Source: DATJFQ01 sp035492775
GTDB lineage: Bacteria; Acidobacteriota; Vicinamibacteria; Vicinamibacterales; 2-12-FULL-66-21
DNA: 64,000 nucleotides
Reading direction: 5' to 3'
Assembly (NCBI GenBank): GCA_035492775.1
Contig: DATJIW010000054.1
Span: forward strand, 62,001 to 126,000
A program made the position numbers and the translations under genes. The notes beneath the pieces are model-generated. The model was given only the letters and a program-made list of their open reading frames with translations, did no database searches and was not told the DNA's origin. Shown one piece after another: positions 62,311 to 64,000 of this stretch; position 1 is the stretch's first letter, and each line of letters opens with the position of its first letter.

Positions 62311-62976
62311 TCAACCTCGAGCGAGCGCTGTGATGAACTCCACCGTGATTTGCTCGATGCCATCGACGACGACATCGGCCAGCGATGTGAGGCTGTCGGG
62401 TGGATACGTGCTCGCGACGGCAACCGTGCGCAGACCGGCCGCGCGTGCGGACTGCAGCCCTTGATGCGAATCCTCGATCGCCACGCACTCCGAGGCGCGG
62501 ACGCCGTGGCGCTCGACGGCGAGCAGATACGGATCGGGCGCCGGCTTCGATCGGTCGGTGTCGTCGGCCGAGACGATGAACTTGAATGCGTCGGACAACG
62601 CCGCACCCTGCAGCATCAGATCGATCTCGCGTCGCAGCGATCCCGAGGCGATGCCCAGCGGCCACTCCGCGGCGAGCGCCCGGACAACGCCGACCGCGGC
62701 AGGGAAGAGAACGTTCTCTCGCGTGACGAGTGCTTCGAATCGCCGGCTCTTCTCCCGGATCAGCAGTTCGAGTTCCTCGTCTGCGACGAGCAGTCCCTTG
62801 TCCGATGCGATCTGGCTGAACACACCGACGTCATCGAGACCGAGATAGCGGTTCCAGTACTGCTCTTTCGTCAACTCGATCCCGGCGGCCGCGAGAATCT
62901 CCTGATACGACCGGAGATGGAACAGCTCCGAGTCTGCGAGCACCCCGTCGAAATCGAAGACGATGCCGCGGATCAC
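62311..62976 (-). CDS. HAD hydrolase, beta-phosphoglucomutase-like
   Basis: 221 residues from GTG 62976. Motif I VFDFDGVLADSELFH, motif II GIASGS, Lys in SKPAPDPYLLA and motif IV AIEDSHQGLQSARAAG. This is the subfamily I (cap C1) phosphatase group that includes beta-phosphoglucomutases and sugar phosphatases. It overlaps the DUF1684 gene by 4 nt (GTGA). Confidence 0.92.
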   Translation of the reverse strand: MIRGIVFDFDGVLADSELFHLRSYQEILAAAGIELTKEQYWNRYLGLDDVGVFSQIASDKGLLVADEELELLIREKSRRFEALVTRENVLFPAAVGVVRALAAEWPLGIASGSLRREIDLMLQGAALSDAFKFIVSADDTDRSKPAPDPYLLAVERHGVRASECVAIEDSHQGLQSARAAGLRTVAVASTYPPDSLTSLADVVVDGIEQITVEFITALARG

Positions 62977-63581
62977 CGGTGCGACTTGGCCAGCTTTTCG
63001 CCGGCGCGAATCGGAAGATCGAGCCGGTTTTCCGCCGGCGGGATGGGACAGTCGTAGGACGGGTTGTAGTAACAGAACGGGTTGTACGCCTTGTTGAAAT
63101 CCACGTCGTATATCCCCGTGGCCGTCCGGTCCAGATCCAGATAGCGGCCCCCGGGGTAGGTTTCGGTTCCGTTGCTCAGATCGCCGAACGGAACGAACAG
63201 CCGTCGCATGTCGTTTTCGTCGGCTTCGACGAATGCGGTGAGCGTGAGCTGCCGACCCTTGAGCGTGAACGACAGCCGTCCGACCCGGCGCATCTTCCTC
63301 ACTTGTCCGGTCGAGGTCGGCATCTCCACGACCGGACCGTTGGGAAGGTTGTCGAGCGACGCGGGCGTGCGGTAGGACGGGTCGATAGGGAAATACACCA
63401 GCGGAGGGAACGCGGCACGCTGCGCCTCCGGAACCGGCGACTGCGACGAACCCCGCATGAAGGCGTCCTTCTCGGCGCGCCATTTCCGGACCTCTTCGCC
63501 GTAGGACACCGGCCGCGCCTCGCAGCCGCACAGTACGGCAGCGAGAACCAGCAGCGCCAGCGTCCGCTCCATCACGTGCAT
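62973..63581 (-). CDS. DUF1684 lipoprotein
   Basis: 202 residues. Signal peptide with lipobox LCGC (Cys20). The family sequence is clear: EVRKWRAEKDAFMR, FPPLVYFPIDPSYR, GGRYLDL and FNKAYNPFCYYNPSYDCP near the end. Function unknown. Start ATG 63581 or 63572. Confidence 0.9.
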   Translation of the reverse strand: MHVMERTLALLVLAAVLCGCEARPVSYGEEVRKWRAEKDAFMRGSSQSPVPEAQRAAFPPLVYFPIDPSYRTPASLDNLPNGPVVEMPTSTGQVRKMRRVGRLSFTLKGRQLTLTAFVEADENDMRRLFVPFGDLSNGTETYPGGRYLDLDRTATGIYDVDFNKAYNPFCYYNPSYDCPIPPAENRLDLPIRAGEKLAKSHR

Positions 63582-63601
63582 ATAATAGTGTTCCTTCCGT
63601 T

Positions 63602-63616
63602 AGTACCGTTTGTACT
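63602..63616. promoter_or_regulatory. Candidate operator, AGTAC-N5-GTACT
   Basis: A perfect 5-bp inverted repeat with a 5-nt spacer (CGTTT) in the 54-bp gap between two divergent genes. It could be a dimeric repressor site for the efflux-type gene; no regulator gene is adjacent in the window. Confidence 0.35.
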
Positions 63617-63635
63617 GAAAGGGGAACCCTTCCGT

Positions 63636-64000
63636 TTGCCGCGTCATCTGCTGCTTGCCGTCATGATGCTGTCGTACGCCGCGCTGCCGGGCTGCTCCCG
63701 CGAGACGCGAGCGGATGCGGCCGGTCAAACTGCCAGACCCGTGAAGACGGAGCTCGCGCAGGTGCGTGATGTTCGCCGTGAGGTCGAGGTCGTCGGTACG
63801 CTCGCGGCCCGCGAGGAAGTCGTCGTGTCGTCCGAGGTCGCGGGCCGCGTGGCCAGGCTCGCGCACGATCTCGGCGACAAGGTCGAGGCCGGCGCCCCGC
63901 TCGTCGAACTGGACCACGAAAAAGCCGGTTATCGCGCCGACGCGCAGCGGGCGGCGCTGGCGCAGGCGCGCGCGAAGTACGGCGCGCCAGCAGACGGCGA
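63636..64000 (+). CDS. RND-type membrane fusion lipoprotein, N-terminal part
   Basis: Partial (121 codons visible), continuing past the window. Start taken at TTG 63636, with AAAGGGGAA about 10 nt upstream (ATG 63663 is an alternative). Signal with lipobox LPGC. The HlyD/AcrA-type pattern follows: VVGTLAAREEVVVSSEVAGRV and GDKVEAGAPLVELD (lipoyl-like half), then the start of a coiled coil (YRADAQRAALAQARAKYG). It would bridge an inner-membrane pump and an outer-membrane channel. Confidence 0.88.
   Translation, partial: MPRHLLLAVMMLSYAALPGCSRETRADAAGQTARPVKTELAQVRDVRREVEVVGTLAAREEVVVSSEVAGRVARLAHDLGDKVEAGAPLVELDHEKAGYRADAQRAALAQARAKYGAPADG

Overview
This is a GC-rich, gene-dense bacterial chromosome segment with no phage, plasmid, rRNA, tRNA or CRISPR features. 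Gene content (Hanks-type kinases with long Pro/Ala-rich linkers, a full Tad/Flp pilus locus, the HpnC-HpnD-HpnE squalene route, DUF1684 lipoprotein, many GTG/TTG starts, dispersed GGGGACAGTCCCC-type palindromes) suggests an uncultured-type Acidobacteriota, perhaps Vicinamibacteria. That placement is inference from gene content, not a phylogenetic result.

Layout. 1-2823 (minus): start of an SNF2-type helicase, a triple palindromic repeat, and a long acidic pseudo-receiver protein followed by a small membrane protein. 3160-14720 (plus): a Tad pilus operon behind a good sigma-54 promoter: two Flp pilins, prepilin peptidase, TadE, CpaB, secretin CpaC with a TolA-like tail, TadG, CpaE/TadZ, CpaF/TadA, TadB, TadC and an AAA+ ATPase. 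14717-16533: ICMT-like methyltransferase, Smr protein, QueF, HU.

16612-23685 (minus) is the most interesting part. It reads, in transcription order: NtrC-type response regulator; a sigma-54 promoter preceded by palindromes; a radical SAM/SPASM peptide maturase; two very small genes of 28 and 32 codons with excellent ribosome-binding sites; an orphan family-5 solute-binding lipoprotein; a dCache sensor kinase overlapping it by 4 nt; and a 79-residue protein. The two peptides share a PW[LV][VM]D motif and are probable RiPP precursors. With no transporter permease and no peptidase, the set looks like a closed peptide-making and peptide-sensing circuit: kinase and binding protein sense, the regulator activates sigma-54 transcription, and the maturase modifies the peptides.

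23741-30377 (plus): 2-oxoacid dehydrogenase complex (E3, E1-alpha, E1-beta, E2), LipB, and an ECF sigma factor. 30418-40794: mixed housekeeping and signalling, including a catalytically degenerate malate-dehydrogenase-like protein, a pseudokinase, an FHA protein, PntAA, YgfZ, and a MutY plus NUDIX pair. 40800-46618 (plus): cobalamin adenosyltransferase, squalene synthesis hpnCDE, ThiI, and a LacD-type aldolase. 46679-54095: lipoprotein, NUDIX, peptide deformylase, tandem ThyX-like protein, thioesterase, metallo-hydrolase, regulator/membrane pair, sulfurtransferase, and a PLP dehydratase. 54111-54735: a four-helix-bundle (S23/IVP-type) gene bracketed by inverted heptad-repeat arrays. 54739-64000: M20 peptidase, RfbA, HAD protein, active Ser/Thr kinase with an extracytoplasmic NTF2-like domain, outer-membrane protein, SirB1-like protein, HAD phosphatase, DUF1684 lipoprotein, and the start of an RND-type membrane fusion protein.
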